Positions 9,396-18,735 of a stretch of DNA of 64,000 bases are shown piece after piece (positions within the stretch are counted from its first letter, which is position 1; the number at the start of each line of letters is the position of its first letter). The DNA is taken from NCBI RefSeq assembly GCF_900111765.1, contig NZ_FOIB01000006.1:1-64000 (forward strand). The letters are read 5' to 3'. Under the pieces are notes generated by a model. It was not told where the DNA came from, searched no databases, and saw nothing but the letters and a program-made list of their open reading frames with translations. The DNA is from Myxococcus fulvus (GTDB taxonomy: Bacteria > Myxococcota > Myxococcia > Myxococcales > Myxococcaceae). Position numbers and translations under genes: made by a program.

Positions 9396-9947
9396 GTGAA
9401 TGGTCCGGACAGTGGGATGGCCTTCGGCGTGATGCTGGGCATGTTGTTCCTGGTGGTCGTGGGGGGCGCCGTGGGGCTGGGGGCCGCCCTGCTCATCAAG
9501 AAGCTCTTCAACCTGACCATGGCCGCGTCGGTCGGCATCGGCCTGGTGCTGGTGCTGGTGGGCGGAGTGGGGTTGTTCGCGGTGGTGTTCGATGACCTCA
9601 CCGCCTCGTGGTGGGCCGCGCGCACCGCCAGGCCCGTGCACTTCATCGTGCCCAAGGGCTTCAGCGGTCCGCTGTATGTGTTCTTCGACGCGAACGGGCC
9701 CGTCGTCAACGAGGTGAAGGGCCGGCTCGAGGTTCCGCTCACCGGCGCCAGGTCGCAGCGGGTGAAGGCGGGCGCGGGGCTGGAGAGCCACTACGCCGAC
9801 TTCGAGGCCCGTGACACCGAGGGCACCAAGGTTCCCGTGTTCCTCGACTCGGGCGGCGTCCAGTTCGGCCTGGAGTACCGCGGGTTCTGGCTCGGGGACC
9901 AGACGGGGCGGACCTTCGGCGAGGCGCCCACCGAGATGCCGAAGTGA
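9396..9947 (+). CDS. Small membrane protein with C-terminal extracytoplasmic domain, unrecognised
   Basis: 183 residues. GTG at 9396 is chosen because GAGGAG lies about ten bases before it; the open frame upstream is the shadow of the Cys-rich gene. Two transmembrane helices (MLGMLFLVVVGGAVGLGAALLI and ASVGIGLVLVLVGGVGLFAVVF) precede about 115 residues with FIVPKGFSGPLYVFFD and a beta-rich pattern. The family is unknown to me. It is divergent from the Cys-rich/ankyrin pair and converges on the next gene with 17 bp between stops. Confidence 0.7.
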   Translation: MNGPDSGMAFGVMLGMLFLVVVGGAVGLGAALLIKKLFNLTMAASVGIGLVLVLVGGVGLFAVVFDDLTASWWAARTARPVHFIVPKGFSGPLYVFFDANGPVVNEVKGRLEVPLTGARSQRVKAGAGLESHYADFEARDTEGTKVPVFLDSGGVQFGLEYRGFWLGDQTGRTFGEAPTEMPK

Positions 9948-9964
9948 GGTGACTCAGGCGGTGC

Positions 9965-10729
9965 TCACCCCGGCGGGGCGAGCAGGATGGCGGACATCGT
10001 GGGCACCATGCCCGCCACCTTGAAGGCCCGTCGGACGCTGTGGCTCACCACGGGCTGCTTCGCGTAGGCGGGCTGCTGCTTCAGCGCGGCGAAGCACTTC
10101 TTGAGCGTGGCCGTCTGATTCGCCTTCACGAAGAAGCGCACCGTCCCGTAGGCGTTCTTGTCCGTCCCCAATTGCTCGTTCTTCAGGCCGCTGCTGACCA
10201 GTATCAGCACCAGCTCGTCGGGGAGGTCCTCCCGGAACTTCGTCACGAAGCGGTTCATCGCCTGCAGCGTCGCGCTGGTGACGTCGACGATGAGCGCGCG
10301 CTTGTCGGTCCAGTCGGACACCCCGCTGATGTCGAAGTCCTCCTTCGCCGCCAGCGAGGTCACGCAGTGGTTGTTGTCGCCCAGGATGACGTGGGCCTCG
10401 TCCATCGTGTCCACCTTCTTCAACCAGCGGTTGACCTCCAGCAGGTGCGGCGATTCGAAGTACATCTGCTTCATGTAGATGTTGACGTGGTCGACCACCT
10501 TCTTCTCCGGCATCCGGCTCTTCGGGGGCCGGAAGAGGAGATTGGGCTGGACGGGGACCTCGTTCAGGGTGATGGGTTTGTTCGGGTCCTTGGGGGCGAG
10601 CTTGAGGACCTCGTAGCTGTTCGTGCCCTCGGTGAAGGGCTTCGTCTTCTTGATGATGGCGTTGCCCAGCGTGGCGGCGCTGCGCTGCATGGGGATGCTG
10701 TCGAGCACCTCGATGGATTTGCCGTCCAC
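9965..10729 (-). CDS. Unrecognised cytoplasmic protein, possible degenerate receiver-like fold
   Basis: About 254 residues with no signal peptide. The C-terminal half alternates strands and helices (VILGDNN, RALIVDVTSATLQAM, LVLILVSSG, VRFFVKANQTATLKKCF), resembling a response-regulator receiver with an Asp near the third strand and a Lys near the fifth. The acidic pocket is not convincing, so this is inference. The GTG at 10729 has GGAGGAG immediately next to it, which is too close; the real start could be the ATG at 10690. Neighbours give no clue. Confidence 0.6.
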   Translation of the reverse strand: MDGKSIEVLDSIPMQRSAATLGNAIIKKTKPFTEGTNSYEVLKLAPKDPNKPITLNEVPVQPNLLFRPPKSRMPEKKVVDHVNIYMKQMYFESPHLLEVNRWLKKVDTMDEAHVILGDNNHCVTSLAAKEDFDISGVSDWTDKRALIVDVTSATLQAMNRFVTKFREDLPDELVLILVSSGLKNEQLGTDKNAYGTVRFFVKANQTATLKKCFAALKQQPAYAKQPVVSHSVRRAFKVAGMVPTMSAILLAPPG

Positions 10730-10916
10730 CTCCTCCCGAGAATCCAGGGGTCGGTTTCATGGGGCCGGTGGGGACCCCCTCGGGCAGAATGCCCCACGAA
10801 ACGCCCGCACCTCCTCGTCTGGGGGAACGCGAGTGCTTCCCACGCGGACGCGCAGGATTTGCGCGGGGCGAGCGTCGGCTCGGGCACGTACACCTGGGCC
10901 TGGACCTCGGGGCGAC

Positions 10917-12791
10917 TCAGCGCAGTTCTTGTGCGAACTGCTCGCGATAGCGGCCCTGGAGTGTCTTCAGCGCCTCCTGCATGCCGGCGGCGCGGTACTG
11001 CTCCGCCAGCAGCTTCCACGCCTCGGTGTGCAGGGGCTCCAGCGTCACCACGCGCTCCAGGTGGGTCCGCGCCTCTGTGCGGGCGCCGGACATGGAGGCC
11101 ATCCAGCCCAGGATGAAGTGCGCCTGCACCGCGTCGTCATTGGCGGCCACCGCCTTGCGGCACGCTGTCTTCGCGGGCCCCAGCCTGCCGGAGCGCAGGT
11201 GGATTTCGCAGTCGAGCACGTGCTGCACGGCCGCGCGTGGGAACTCCCGCTTCAGCCAGGCGAGGCGCGTCTGGGCCTTCGTCGCGGGCCCCTTGTCCAG
11301 GGACGCCTCCACGTCCTTCGCCGCGCGGATGAGCTCGCCTTCCCGCTCCACCGCGACGCCGCTCGCGGAGGGCTCCACAGGCAAGGCCATCCACCGCCGG
11401 GTCTGGACGGTCCAGGTCCGCACGGCCCGGGTCCGTTGCTCGTCACCGGTCTTCGCGAGGGCCTGCTCGGTCCAGGTGAGCGAGGAGGTCTGCTTGAAGA
11501 GCGCCGCGAGGTCTCCCCAGACGTCCGGGGTGGCCCCAGGGGCCGCCTCCATCCGCTGCCGGGCCCGGACGAGGTGGCCCTGGGCTTCCAGGTGCTGGCC
11601 ATCCTGGAGGTCCAGGACGGCGAGCTGGAGCAGGGGGGAGGCGTCCTTGGAGAACTTCTGCGCGACGGAGGTGCACTTCTCCCGCGTCGCGGGCAGCTTG
11701 GGCGCGGCCCGCGTGCCCAGGTAGCAGGCCAGGGATTGGATGTGGGCGTCCTCTGGGTAGAAGCGCGCCAGGGGTTCCATCTGCTGCGCCGCGACCTCGA
11801 CGCGCCCCTCCCTGTCGAGGGTCAGGATGGTGTCGAGCCGGCGCCGGTCGTCCGCGGTCAGGGTGCTCGCCTTGGGGGGCTGTTGGGTGAGCGGCGCGGC
11901 GCCGGCGCGGACCTTCGCGAGCCAGTCGACGATGGCCTCCTTCTGGGGGCCTTCCCACGCCGGCCAGGAGGTCGAGGTCAGCAGCTCCCACAGCTCGGTC
12001 GCCCAGGCGAGCGCGGCCGCCTCGTCGTGCTGGGCCTTCGAGGCATGACGCAGGCTGGTGGCGAGCAAGGACAGGGTTTGCGGCGAGAAGGCCCCCTGGT
12101 TCGACCCGTAGTTGGGGGACATCATCCAGTGCGAGTCGTGCACGTGGAACGCCCCCAGCGTGTGCGCCCACTCATGGAGGAAGACGGACGTCTCCTTGTG
12201 CTGCTTGCGCTGCTGGTAGAGCGTCTGCTGCTCGTCCTGGGGGAGGTGCACGAGCGCCTCCATGATGGCGCGGACCTCATCGGGGTTGCCCATCTCCCGA
12301 ATCACGAAGTGGCGGCCGAACAGCCGCGCCATGCCCAGCTCGTGATGCGAGGCGGTGTAGAACTTGAGTGTGGAGACGAGCCCCACCACCAGGTCCACGC
12401 CCTCGCCCGGGTCCGCCAGCTCCAGCGCGCTCAGCGAGTTCCCCAGCTCGCCCTCGACGCCGCGATGGGCCCACTCACGGGTGGACTCGAGCTCGAACTC
12501 CACGCCCAGTGGACCCCGCACCACCGCGCTCGCGCGCTGCAACTGGGACACGATGCTGCTGCGCCAGCGCACCACCTGCTCCCGGTAGTCCGAATCCGCG
12601 TAGACGCGGACGCGGAGCTTCCGGACGGCGCCCACCGAGGCCTTGGAGGTGGACTCCATCTTCGCCGGCGCGAGCGTCTGCGCATGCTCGCGGGCGTAGT
12701 CCACGGGGCGCTTCACGCAGGACAGCCCCAGGAGGCAGAGCGCCACCAGGGCGCACCGCGCCTCGACTCCCTCGAAACGGAATGTGCTCAT
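10917..12791 (-). CDS. Zinc metalloprotease-like lipoprotein with TPR-like C-terminus
   Basis: 624 residues. Lipobox LLGLSC near residue 25. Residues 206-216 read HEWAHTLGAFH, the HExxHxxGxxH zinc motif of metzincins, followed by SHWMMSPNYGS as a possible Met-turn. The last 200 residues (AHFILGWMASMSGARTEARTHLERVVTLEPLHTEAWKLLAEQY) are tetratricopeptide-like. Probably an outer-membrane-anchored peptidase, or an M10-like scaffold with a helical adaptor. The ATG has a purine-rich GAGGGGGGG before it. A 187-bp gap separates it from the next minus-strand gene, so it may be transcribed alone. Confidence 0.85.
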   Translation of the reverse strand: MSTFRFEGVEARCALVALCLLGLSCVKRPVDYAREHAQTLAPAKMESTSKASVGAVRKLRVRVYADSDYREQVVRWRSSIVSQLQRASAVVRGPLGVEFELESTREWAHRGVEGELGNSLSALELADPGEGVDLVVGLVSTLKFYTASHHELGMARLFGRHFVIREMGNPDEVRAIMEALVHLPQDEQQTLYQQRKQHKETSVFLHEWAHTLGAFHVHDSHWMMSPNYGSNQGAFSPQTLSLLATSLRHASKAQHDEAAALAWATELWELLTSTSWPAWEGPQKEAIVDWLAKVRAGAAPLTQQPPKASTLTADDRRRLDTILTLDREGRVEVAAQQMEPLARFYPEDAHIQSLACYLGTRAAPKLPATREKCTSVAQKFSKDASPLLQLAVLDLQDGQHLEAQGHLVRARQRMEAAPGATPDVWGDLAALFKQTSSLTWTEQALAKTGDEQRTRAVRTWTVQTRRWMALPVEPSASGVAVEREGELIRAAKDVEASLDKGPATKAQTRLAWLKREFPRAAVQHVLDCEIHLRSGRLGPAKTACRKAVAANDDAVQAHFILGWMASMSGARTEARTHLERVVTLEPLHTEAWKLLAEQYRAAGMQEALKTLQGRYREQFAQELR

Positions 12792-13053
12792 GTGCCCCCC
12801 CTCTTGCGGGGCCTGTCAGGACTGGGCCGACTCCCAGTGACGTTCGGCGATGGGGAGCAGGCAGGCCTGACAACGCCGCGGCGGCGGAGAATATCACGCC
12901 ACCTTTGGCGCCGTCATTTCGAGCGGTGTGTAAGACATCAGTGCGCTTGGACGGCCCGCATGCCCTGACGCTGGGGGACAAACATGTTCACTTGTCGTGT
13001 TGGCGTGGATTGTGTCTGCTCGGCGCCCGCCAACCCTTTGGAGAACCCGCCCT

Positions 13054-14016
13054 ATGTCGAATGAAGGAGTCCTCGCGCTGGCCAAGGAGGTTGGAGACGA
13101 CTGGAAGCAGCACGCGTACTACGACGAGGTCGAGGGGCTCATCCCCGCCGCCTGGGAGAAGCTCATCTGGCCGATGATTGGTGCGTGTGATTTCTCCACC
13201 ACGGTGGACCTGGCGGCGGGGCACGGCCGGAACACCGAGTACCTGCTGCCGCTGGCGCGGCATCTTCACGTGGTGGACATCAACCCGGAGAACATCGACG
13301 TCTGTCGTCGACGGTTCGAGGGCCGCGACTCGAAGATCTCCTATGGGGTCAATGACGGCACGAGCCTCGCGGGTGTGCCCACGGGGTCGGTGACGCTGGT
13401 CTACAGCTTCGACGCCATGGTCCACTTCGACAGCGACGTGGTGCGGGCCTATCTGCGCGAGTTCGCCCGCGTCCTGGCGCCGGATGCGCATGCGTTCATC
13501 CATCACTCGAACTACACCGCGAACCCTACCGGGCGGTGGATGGACAACCCGAGCATCCGCAACTTCATGAGCAAGGAGCTCTTCGCGCACTACGCGCACA
13601 AGGAGGGCCTGAGGGTCCTCTCACAGCAGGTGCTGACGTGGGACGGCATCCCTGGGTTGGATTGCCTGACATTGCTGCGCAAGCCGAACCCGCTCGGGGA
13701 CGTCCACGGGACGTACACGAAGCGGGACGGGATGCTCTTCGTGCTCGCGGGAGCCCACGAGTCGGCGACCGTCACCCTGGAGCGTCCGGGGACGGTCACC
13801 GTGAATGCGCACGCCCACGAATGGTGTGGGCGGCTGGTGGTGCGGCAGGGAGAGCGGGTCCTCGCGACGTTCGAGGTACATGACCCCCAGCCGCAGTCGA
13901 AGCAGTGTGTCTTCGAGGCCGAGGCCGGCGAGGTCGTGTTCCACGCCGAGGACCGGGGCGGCGGCCGGGGCGAGGCCTGGGTGCGCGGCCTGGATGTCCA
14001 GTGGCGCAAGCCCTGA
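13054..14016 (+). CDS. SAM-dependent methyltransferase with C-terminal beta domain
   Basis: 320 residues. Motif I of class I methyltransferases is clear (TVDLAAGHGRNTEYLL), followed by VVDINPENIDVCRRRF (SAM ribose-binding Asp) and SVTLVYSFDAMVHFD (motif IV). Residues from about 220 on form an extra all-beta domain. The substrate is unknown. It is cytoplasmic with no signal. It converges on the glucan synthase-like gene with only 8 bp between stops; a short TGAGC/GCTCA inverted repeat spans that junction. Confidence 0.85.
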   Translation: MSNEGVLALAKEVGDDWKQHAYYDEVEGLIPAAWEKLIWPMIGACDFSTTVDLAAGHGRNTEYLLPLARHLHVVDINPENIDVCRRRFEGRDSKISYGVNDGTSLAGVPTGSVTLVYSFDAMVHFDSDVVRAYLREFARVLAPDAHAFIHHSNYTANPTGRWMDNPSIRNFMSKELFAHYAHKEGLRVLSQQVLTWDGIPGLDCLTLLRKPNPLGDVHGTYTKRDGMLFVLAGAHESATVTLERPGTVTVNAHAHEWCGRLVVRQGERVLATFEVHDPQPQSKQCVFEAEAGEVVFHAEDRGGGRGEAWVRGLDVQWRKP

Positions 14017-14024
14017 GCGTGGGC

Positions 14025-16757
14025 TCAGTGGCCCGCGGGGACGCTCCTGCTTTCGAGCGGGAGCCTCGCGCGGCGCTGTTGCTGCCCCTGGCTGGACAGC
14101 ACGGCCATGACGACCGTGGCCAGATGGGGCAATGACAGCACCAGGAGCTGGAGCTCCCAGAACCACAGGCCCCTGCTGGTCAGCCCGTGGACCGCATAGA
14201 CGCCGGCCGTCGCGCCCAGCAGCAGGACGAGCAGCACCAGCTCCTCCTGCGCCTCGGACAGGGCCACCCACAGGCCATGGCGGTCCGCGTTCTTCGGCGT
14301 GCGGATGAACGGCAGGGTGCTCGTGAAGAACCCATACACCACCGCCTTGGCGATGGTGTGCGAGAGCGCCGTCCCCGCCAGCGCCGCGGCGAGCGCGCCC
14401 CTGAAGTCGACGCCGACCGCGCGCCGATAGAGGAAGAGGATCTTGCCGACCTTGAACAGGAACAGGCCCAGCGGCGGAATCGTGAAGATGAGCATGGGCG
14501 GCGCCACCCGGTGCGGCGCCACCACCATCACCGCCGACCAGACGAGCGCGCCGAACGTGTAGAAGAGGTTCAGCCCGTCCGCGATCCACGGCAGCCAGCC
14601 GGCGAGGAAGTGATAGCGCTGGCCCGCCGTCAGCTCGCTCCTGCCGCCCCACAGCAGCATGGCGGCATGCTGCTTGATGATCTGCACGGCGCCATACGCC
14701 CAGCGGAAGCGCTGCTTCTTGTAGTCGACCAGCGTGTCGGGCATCAGGCCCTTGCCGTAGCTCTGATGCGCATACGCGGCCGAGTAGCCCTTCTCGAACA
14801 CGCGCAGGCCCAGCTCCGCGTCCTCGCAGATGCACCACTCCGCCCAGCCCAGCTCCTCCAGCACCGTTCGGCGCGTCATCGTCATCGTGCCGTGCTGGAT
14901 GATGGCGTCCCGGTCATTCCGGGTGACCATCCCGATGTGGAAGAAGCCCTGGTACTCGCTGAAGCACAGCCGCTTGAACGCGCTCTCGTCCTGGTCCCGG
15001 TAGTCCTGCGGTGACTGCACCACGGCGATTCGCGGGTCGGCGAAGTGGGGCACCATGTGCTTGAGCCAGTCGCGCTCGACGCGGTAGTCCGAGTCGATGA
15101 CGGCGATGACCTCTGCGTCCGGGGCCGTGTGCGGAATCAGGTAGTTCAACGCGCCGCCCTTGAACCCGGCCAGCGGGGCGACATGGAAGAACCGGAAGCG
15201 CTTTCCGAGCCGCGCGCAGTGCGCCTCGATGGGCTTCCACACCGCCGGGTCCTTCGTGTTGTTGTCGATGACCAGGACCTCGTAGTCCGGGTAGTCCATG
15301 GCGGCGAGCGCGTTGAGCGTCTGGCGGACCATCTCCGGCGGCTCGTTGTAACAAGGCACGTGCACCGACACCTTCGGCCGGTAGGCCCGGTCGGTCCGTA
15401 CGGGGATGAACTCCCTGCGGCGCTTGGGGACCCAGACGGCCTCCGCCAGCTCGTGGGCCTCGGTGAGCAGGACGACGAGGACGCCGAAGGTGCTCAGGAG
15501 CAGCAGGCCGCTGACGAGCGTGCCGAACCCGTGGATGTAGCGCTGGCTGTAGTCATGGCCAATCCAGACCAGCGCCGTGCTGAAGCAGTAGGCCGTGACG
15601 GTCAGGAAGGTGCGGCCGCGCTGGCGCAGGGCCGAGCCGTCGATGAGCAGCAACACCAGGGTGACCAGGGAGAGGAGGGCCGAGGCGAGCGCCAGCGAGC
15701 GCCACTGAGGGATGGCCACCACGGGGCCCGCGAAGTTGAACTTCTGCTGACGGAAGGCATTGAACACGCCCCAGTAGGGGCCGGCGGCGCCTTCGATGCT
15801 GTCCTTCCAGGGTTGGTCATAGGCCTCGATGACGAAGTAGTCGTAGCCGTGTTGGTTGAGCAGGTTGACCATGGTGCGAAGGAAGACGGCCTGGTCGACC
15901 ACGGAGGGGACGGCGCCACGCCGCACGCCGCCGCCGCTCGGCCAGCCGACCTCCCCCAACAGCAGGGGCTTGTCCGGGAACATCTCCCGCAGCAGGCCCA
16001 CGCGCTCGAGCACGTAGCCCGGGGCTGCCTGCCTCGGCACGTCCTCCCAGTAGGGCAGGACGTGGCTCGAGATGAGGTCGACATGCTCGGCCAACTGCGG
16101 AATCTCCCGCCAGACATGCCACTGCTCGCTGGTCGTCACGGGGACGGTGACGGCCGCGCGCACCCGGTCGAGGTAGGCGACGAGCTCGTCGAAGGTGACG
16201 TCCAGGCGGTAGATGGATTCGTTGCCCACCACCACGCGCTCGATGCTCCGGTAGGTGCGGGTCAGCTCGATGGCTTTCTGGAGCTCCCGCTCATTGCGCT
16301 CCAGGTCGTCGGAGATCCAGACGCCCAGCGTCACCCGCAGGCCGAGCTCCTCGGCCAGCCGCGGGACTTCCGCCTGGGAGCCCTGGACGGTGTAGATGCG
16401 GATGCGGTCCGTCCACTGGCTCATCTGCACCAGGTCCTCGCGCAGCTCGGCTTCGGTGGGGTACCGGCCCTTCCTCGGGTTCTCGCCGAGCCGGTAGGGC
16501 GAGTACGTGAAGCCGGAGATGCGCTCCGGCCAGTCCGGGGCGGACACCGGGCGGTTGTTCAACGCCCAGAATCCGGTGAACAGCGCGGCGACGACCACGA
16601 AGATGAGCACGTGGATGCCGAAGCCGCGCCATGTCCTGGGGCGAATCCCACTGAGCCATTCCGAGAGCCTCAAAGCGACCCCTCTCTCCGTGAGCCCCCT
16701 GGCGCTCGCGACGGAGCCGTGACGCTCCGGTCGCATGGCCAGACAGGTGGGGTTCAA
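14025..16757 (-). CDS. GH17-GT2 fusion membrane enzyme, NdvB-type beta-glucan synthase/modifier
   Basis: About 910 residues. One membrane helix (HVLIFVVVAALFTGFWA) is followed by a GH17-like domain with both catalytic glutamates visible (VVVGNES, acid/base; LLLGEVGWPSGG, nucleophile). Then come several helices and a family 2 glycosyltransferase with VSVHVPCYNEPPEMV, DSDYRV (DxD), CEDAELG and QRFRWAYG, then C-terminal helices. This order matches Pseudomonas NdvB-type enzymes that make or branch beta-1,3-glucans. It acts at the inner membrane using UDP-glucose on the cytoplasmic side. The start is uncertain: TTG 16757, ATG 16736, or a TTG near 16675 preceded by GGAGAGAGG. Confidence 0.88.
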   Translation of the reverse strand: MNPTCLAMRPERHGSVASARGLTERGVALRLSEWLSGIRPRTWRGFGIHVLIFVVVAALFTGFWALNNRPVSAPDWPERISGFTYSPYRLGENPRKGRYPTEAELREDLVQMSQWTDRIRIYTVQGSQAEVPRLAEELGLRVTLGVWISDDLERNERELQKAIELTRTYRSIERVVVGNESIYRLDVTFDELVAYLDRVRAAVTVPVTTSEQWHVWREIPQLAEHVDLISSHVLPYWEDVPRQAAPGYVLERVGLLREMFPDKPLLLGEVGWPSGGGVRRGAVPSVVDQAVFLRTMVNLLNQHGYDYFVIEAYDQPWKDSIEGAAGPYWGVFNAFRQQKFNFAGPVVAIPQWRSLALASALLSLVTLVLLLIDGSALRQRGRTFLTVTAYCFSTALVWIGHDYSQRYIHGFGTLVSGLLLLSTFGVLVVLLTEAHELAEAVWVPKRRREFIPVRTDRAYRPKVSVHVPCYNEPPEMVRQTLNALAAMDYPDYEVLVIDNNTKDPAVWKPIEAHCARLGKRFRFFHVAPLAGFKGGALNYLIPHTAPDAEVIAVIDSDYRVERDWLKHMVPHFADPRIAVVQSPQDYRDQDESAFKRLCFSEYQGFFHIGMVTRNDRDAIIQHGTMTMTRRTVLEELGWAEWCICEDAELGLRVFEKGYSAAYAHQSYGKGLMPDTLVDYKKQRFRWAYGAVQIIKQHAAMLLWGGRSELTAGQRYHFLAGWLPWIADGLNLFYTFGALVWSAVMVVAPHRVAPPMLIFTIPPLGLFLFKVGKILFLYRRAVGVDFRGALAAALAGTALSHTIAKAVVYGFFTSTLPFIRTPKNADRHGLWVALSEAQEELVLLVLLLGATAGVYAVHGLTSRGLWFWELQLLVLSLPHLATVVMAVLSSQGQQQRRARLPLESRSVPAGH

Positions 16758-16893
16758 GTCCTGAAGGACTCACTGAGAGAGATTTTGTGTCCTGCCGTCG
16801 ACCCCAACCAGTTGACCTTGGTGCTAGCCGTCTCGGTCATCCCGGGGCGATGCGGGGGAGGTGGCGGGCCAGGTGTCTCATCGACGGGATGTC

Positions 16894-16907
16894 TGTTTCA
16901 TGAAACA
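16894..16907. promoter_or_regulatory. Perfect 14-bp palindrome
   Basis: TGTTTCATGAAACA is a perfect dyad in the 175-bp gap between the SDR gene's stop and the start of the GH17-GT2 gene, about 140 bp upstream of the latter. Its size and symmetry suit a TetR- or MarR-type operator. No adjacent gene encodes such a regulator. Confidence 0.45.
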
Positions 16908-16932
16908 CGACAGGGCCGCGCCCGCAGTCCGG

Positions 16933-17682
16933 TTACGCCGAGCGGGCCAGGGCCAGGGCCACCGCGTCGGGGCCTGCGGGGAAGCGGAGTGTCCCCGAGG
17001 TGTCGTTCGCGGCGCGCCAGACCGCCTCCGCCACGTCGGACTCGCGCGTCACGGCGGTCGGCTGTCCGAGCGAGGCGAAGATGTGCTGCGCGAAGGGCGC
17101 GTACGGCTCGGGGAACAGTCCTTCCATCCGGGGGCCGCCGTTGCTGGTGAAGCGGGTGCCCGGGCAGTAACCCGGTTCGACGAGCTTCACCTTCAGGTCG
17201 AAGGACTCCAGCTCGAAGCGGAGCGACTCCGTGAACCCTTCGATCGCGACCTTGCTCGCGGTGTAGACGGCCACGAGCGGCATCGGCGCCAGCGTCGCGC
17301 TGGACGTCACGTTCACGATGACGCCCGACCTGCGTGCGCGAAACAGGGGCAGCACCGCCTGCGTCATCGCCATGACCCCGAAGACGTTCGTCTCGAACAC
17401 CTCGCGCACCGTGGCCATCGGCGTGGCCTCGAAGGCCCCCATCAGCCCGATGCCGGCGTTGTTGACGAGCACGTCGATGGGGCCACTCGCCTCCAGCGCG
17501 GCGGCGATGCTCCCGGGCTTCGTCACATCGAGCGGCACCATCCGCAGCCGCTCCGAGGGCGGGAGGAGGTCTGGCCGCGGTGTTCGCATGCTGGCGACCA
17601 CGTTCCAGCCCTGGGCGAGGAAGTGGCGCGCGGTCTCGAGTCCATAGCCGGAGGAGCACCCCGTGATGAGCACCGTCTTCAT
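16933..17682 (-). CDS. Short-chain dehydrogenase/reductase
   Basis: 249 residues, a normal size for the classical SDR family. TGCSSGYG (residues 8-15) is the TGxxxGxG dinucleotide motif, NNAG follows near 85, and the catalytic Ser and YTASK (YxxxK) are present near 137-155. The absence of an acidic residue after the second strand (NVVASMRTPRP) suggests NADP(H). ATG at 17682 has GGGAGG eight bases before it; the long open frame upstream is spurious. Divergent from an AraC-type regulator that probably controls it. Confidence 0.93.
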   Translation of the reverse strand: MKTVLITGCSSGYGLETARHFLAQGWNVVASMRTPRPDLLPPSERLRMVPLDVTKPGSIAAALEASGPIDVLVNNAGIGLMGAFEATPMATVREVFETNVFGVMAMTQAVLPLFRARRSGVIVNVTSSATLAPMPLVAVYTASKVAIEGFTESLRFELESFDLKVKLVEPGYCPGTRFTSNGGPRMEGLFPEPYAPFAQHIFASLGQPTAVTRESDVAEAVWRAANDTSGTLRFPAGPDAVALALARSA

Positions 17683-17787
17683 GAGCGCGCCTCCCGATTC
17701 CATCCATTCGTGACTTCGTACGTCGCCGTCATGTCGACTCCCTGCCGCGGTTCGCGGCGTCGATGAGCTCAAGGTACGCGCGGCCTC

Positions 17788-17814
17788 CCGGACGCTCCAC
17801 CACAGGGCGTCCGG
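17788..17814 (+). promoter_or_regulatory. Dyad/attenuator-like hairpin in front of the AraC gene
   Basis: Arms CCGGACGC and GCGTCCGG, 8 bp each, 11-base spacer, then ATTTCTTTT and the ATG 24 bp on. In RNA this is a GC-rich stem followed by U-rich sequence, like an intrinsic terminator in the leader; in DNA it could be an operator in the 156-bp divergent region. Confidence 0.5.
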
Positions 17815-17838
17815 ATTTCTTTTGCTAGAGTCCAGCCG

Positions 17839-18735
17839 ATGAGCGACCCGTTGTCGGAAGTCATCGCGCTGCTCCAGCCCAGGGCGGTCTTCTCCAAAGG
17901 CATCAGCGGCGCTGGCGCGTGGGGCGTCCGCTACTCGGAGTTCGGCCAGCCGAGCTTCTGCGCCGTGCTGGAGGGAAGCTGTCGGCTCGCCGTGGACGGA
18001 CAGGCGCCCATCACGCTCCAGGCGGGAGACTTCGTCCTGCTGCCGGCGACGCCGGGCTTCACCATCTCCGGGTTCGAGCCGGTGCTGGCCGAGCGCGTGG
18101 ACCCCAAGCTCGCCGCGTCTCCCCGAGGCGAGGTGCGCCACGGCAGACGGGGTGGCCGCCCGGACGTGCGCCTGCTGGGCGGTTACTTCGTCTTCGATTC
18201 ACCGGACGCGGCCCTGATGGTGTCACTGCTGCCAGCCGTGGTGCACGTGCGCGGCGTGGAGCGACTCTCCATGCTGGTGCGGCTCGTGGGAGAGGAGACC
18301 GGCGAGCAGCGCTCGGGGCGGGAGCTCGTGCTGACGCGGCTGGTGGAGCTGCTGCTCATCGAGGCGCTGCGCGCGACGTCGGGTGACGACACGCCCCCGG
18401 GGTTGCTTCGCGGACTGGCGGACGCGCGGCTCGCGCCCGCGATACGGCAGATGCACCGTCACCTGTCACGCCCCTGGACCGTGGCGCAGCTCGCCAAGAG
18501 CGCGGCGCTCTCCCGCTCGGCGTTCTTCGACCGCTTCTCGCACACCGTGGGGCTGGCCCCCATGGAGTACCTGCTCGGTTGGCGGATGGCCGTCGCGCGG
18601 GGGCTGCTGCGCGGCCGCGAGCTGAGCATCAACGAGGTGGCCGAGCGCGTGGGCTACAGCTCGGCGAGCACCTTCACCACGGCCTTCAGTCGCCATGTGG
18701 GCCAGCCTCCGGGGCGCTACGCGCGCGAGAGCTGA
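17839..18735 (+). CDS. AraC-family transcriptional regulator with cupin-type sensor domain
   Basis: 298 residues. An N-terminal cupin-like ligand domain (GSCRLAVDG, ITLQAGDFVLLPATPGF) is followed by two helix-turn-helix motifs (VAQLAKSAALSRSAFFDRF; INEVAERVGYSSASTFTTAF) ending in GQPPGRYAR, the usual AraC close. It resembles the AraC_binding/Cupin_6 group often next to oxidoreductases. Divergent from the SDR gene, the likely target. Its similarity to the regulator at 21622-22557 (shared FxFDxP...LLPxxVHxRG) suggests paralogues. Confidence 0.93.
   Translation: MSDPLSEVIALLQPRAVFSKGISGAGAWGVRYSEFGQPSFCAVLEGSCRLAVDGQAPITLQAGDFVLLPATPGFTISGFEPVLAERVDPKLAASPRGEVRHGRRGGRPDVRLLGGYFVFDSPDAALMVSLLPAVVHVRGVERLSMLVRLVGEETGEQRSGRELVLTRLVELLLIEALRATSGDDTPPGLLRGLADARLAPAIRQMHRHLSRPWTVAQLAKSAALSRSAFFDRFSHTVGLAPMEYLLGWRMAVARGLLRGRELSINEVAERVGYSSASTFTTAFSRHVGQPPGRYARES

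Noticed and set aside
10623..12968. 781-codon plus-strand open frame
   Set aside because: Antisense of the zincin lipoprotein; no domain and abnormal composition.
15045..17150. Long plus-strand open frame opposite the GH17-GT2 gene
   Set aside because: Arg/Gly/Val-rich antisense product without motifs; the minus-strand gene has all catalytic residues.
18465..18490. TGTCACG within the AraC gene as a further ECF41 promoter
   Set aside because: No CGTC at 16-17 bp and it is inside a coding region.
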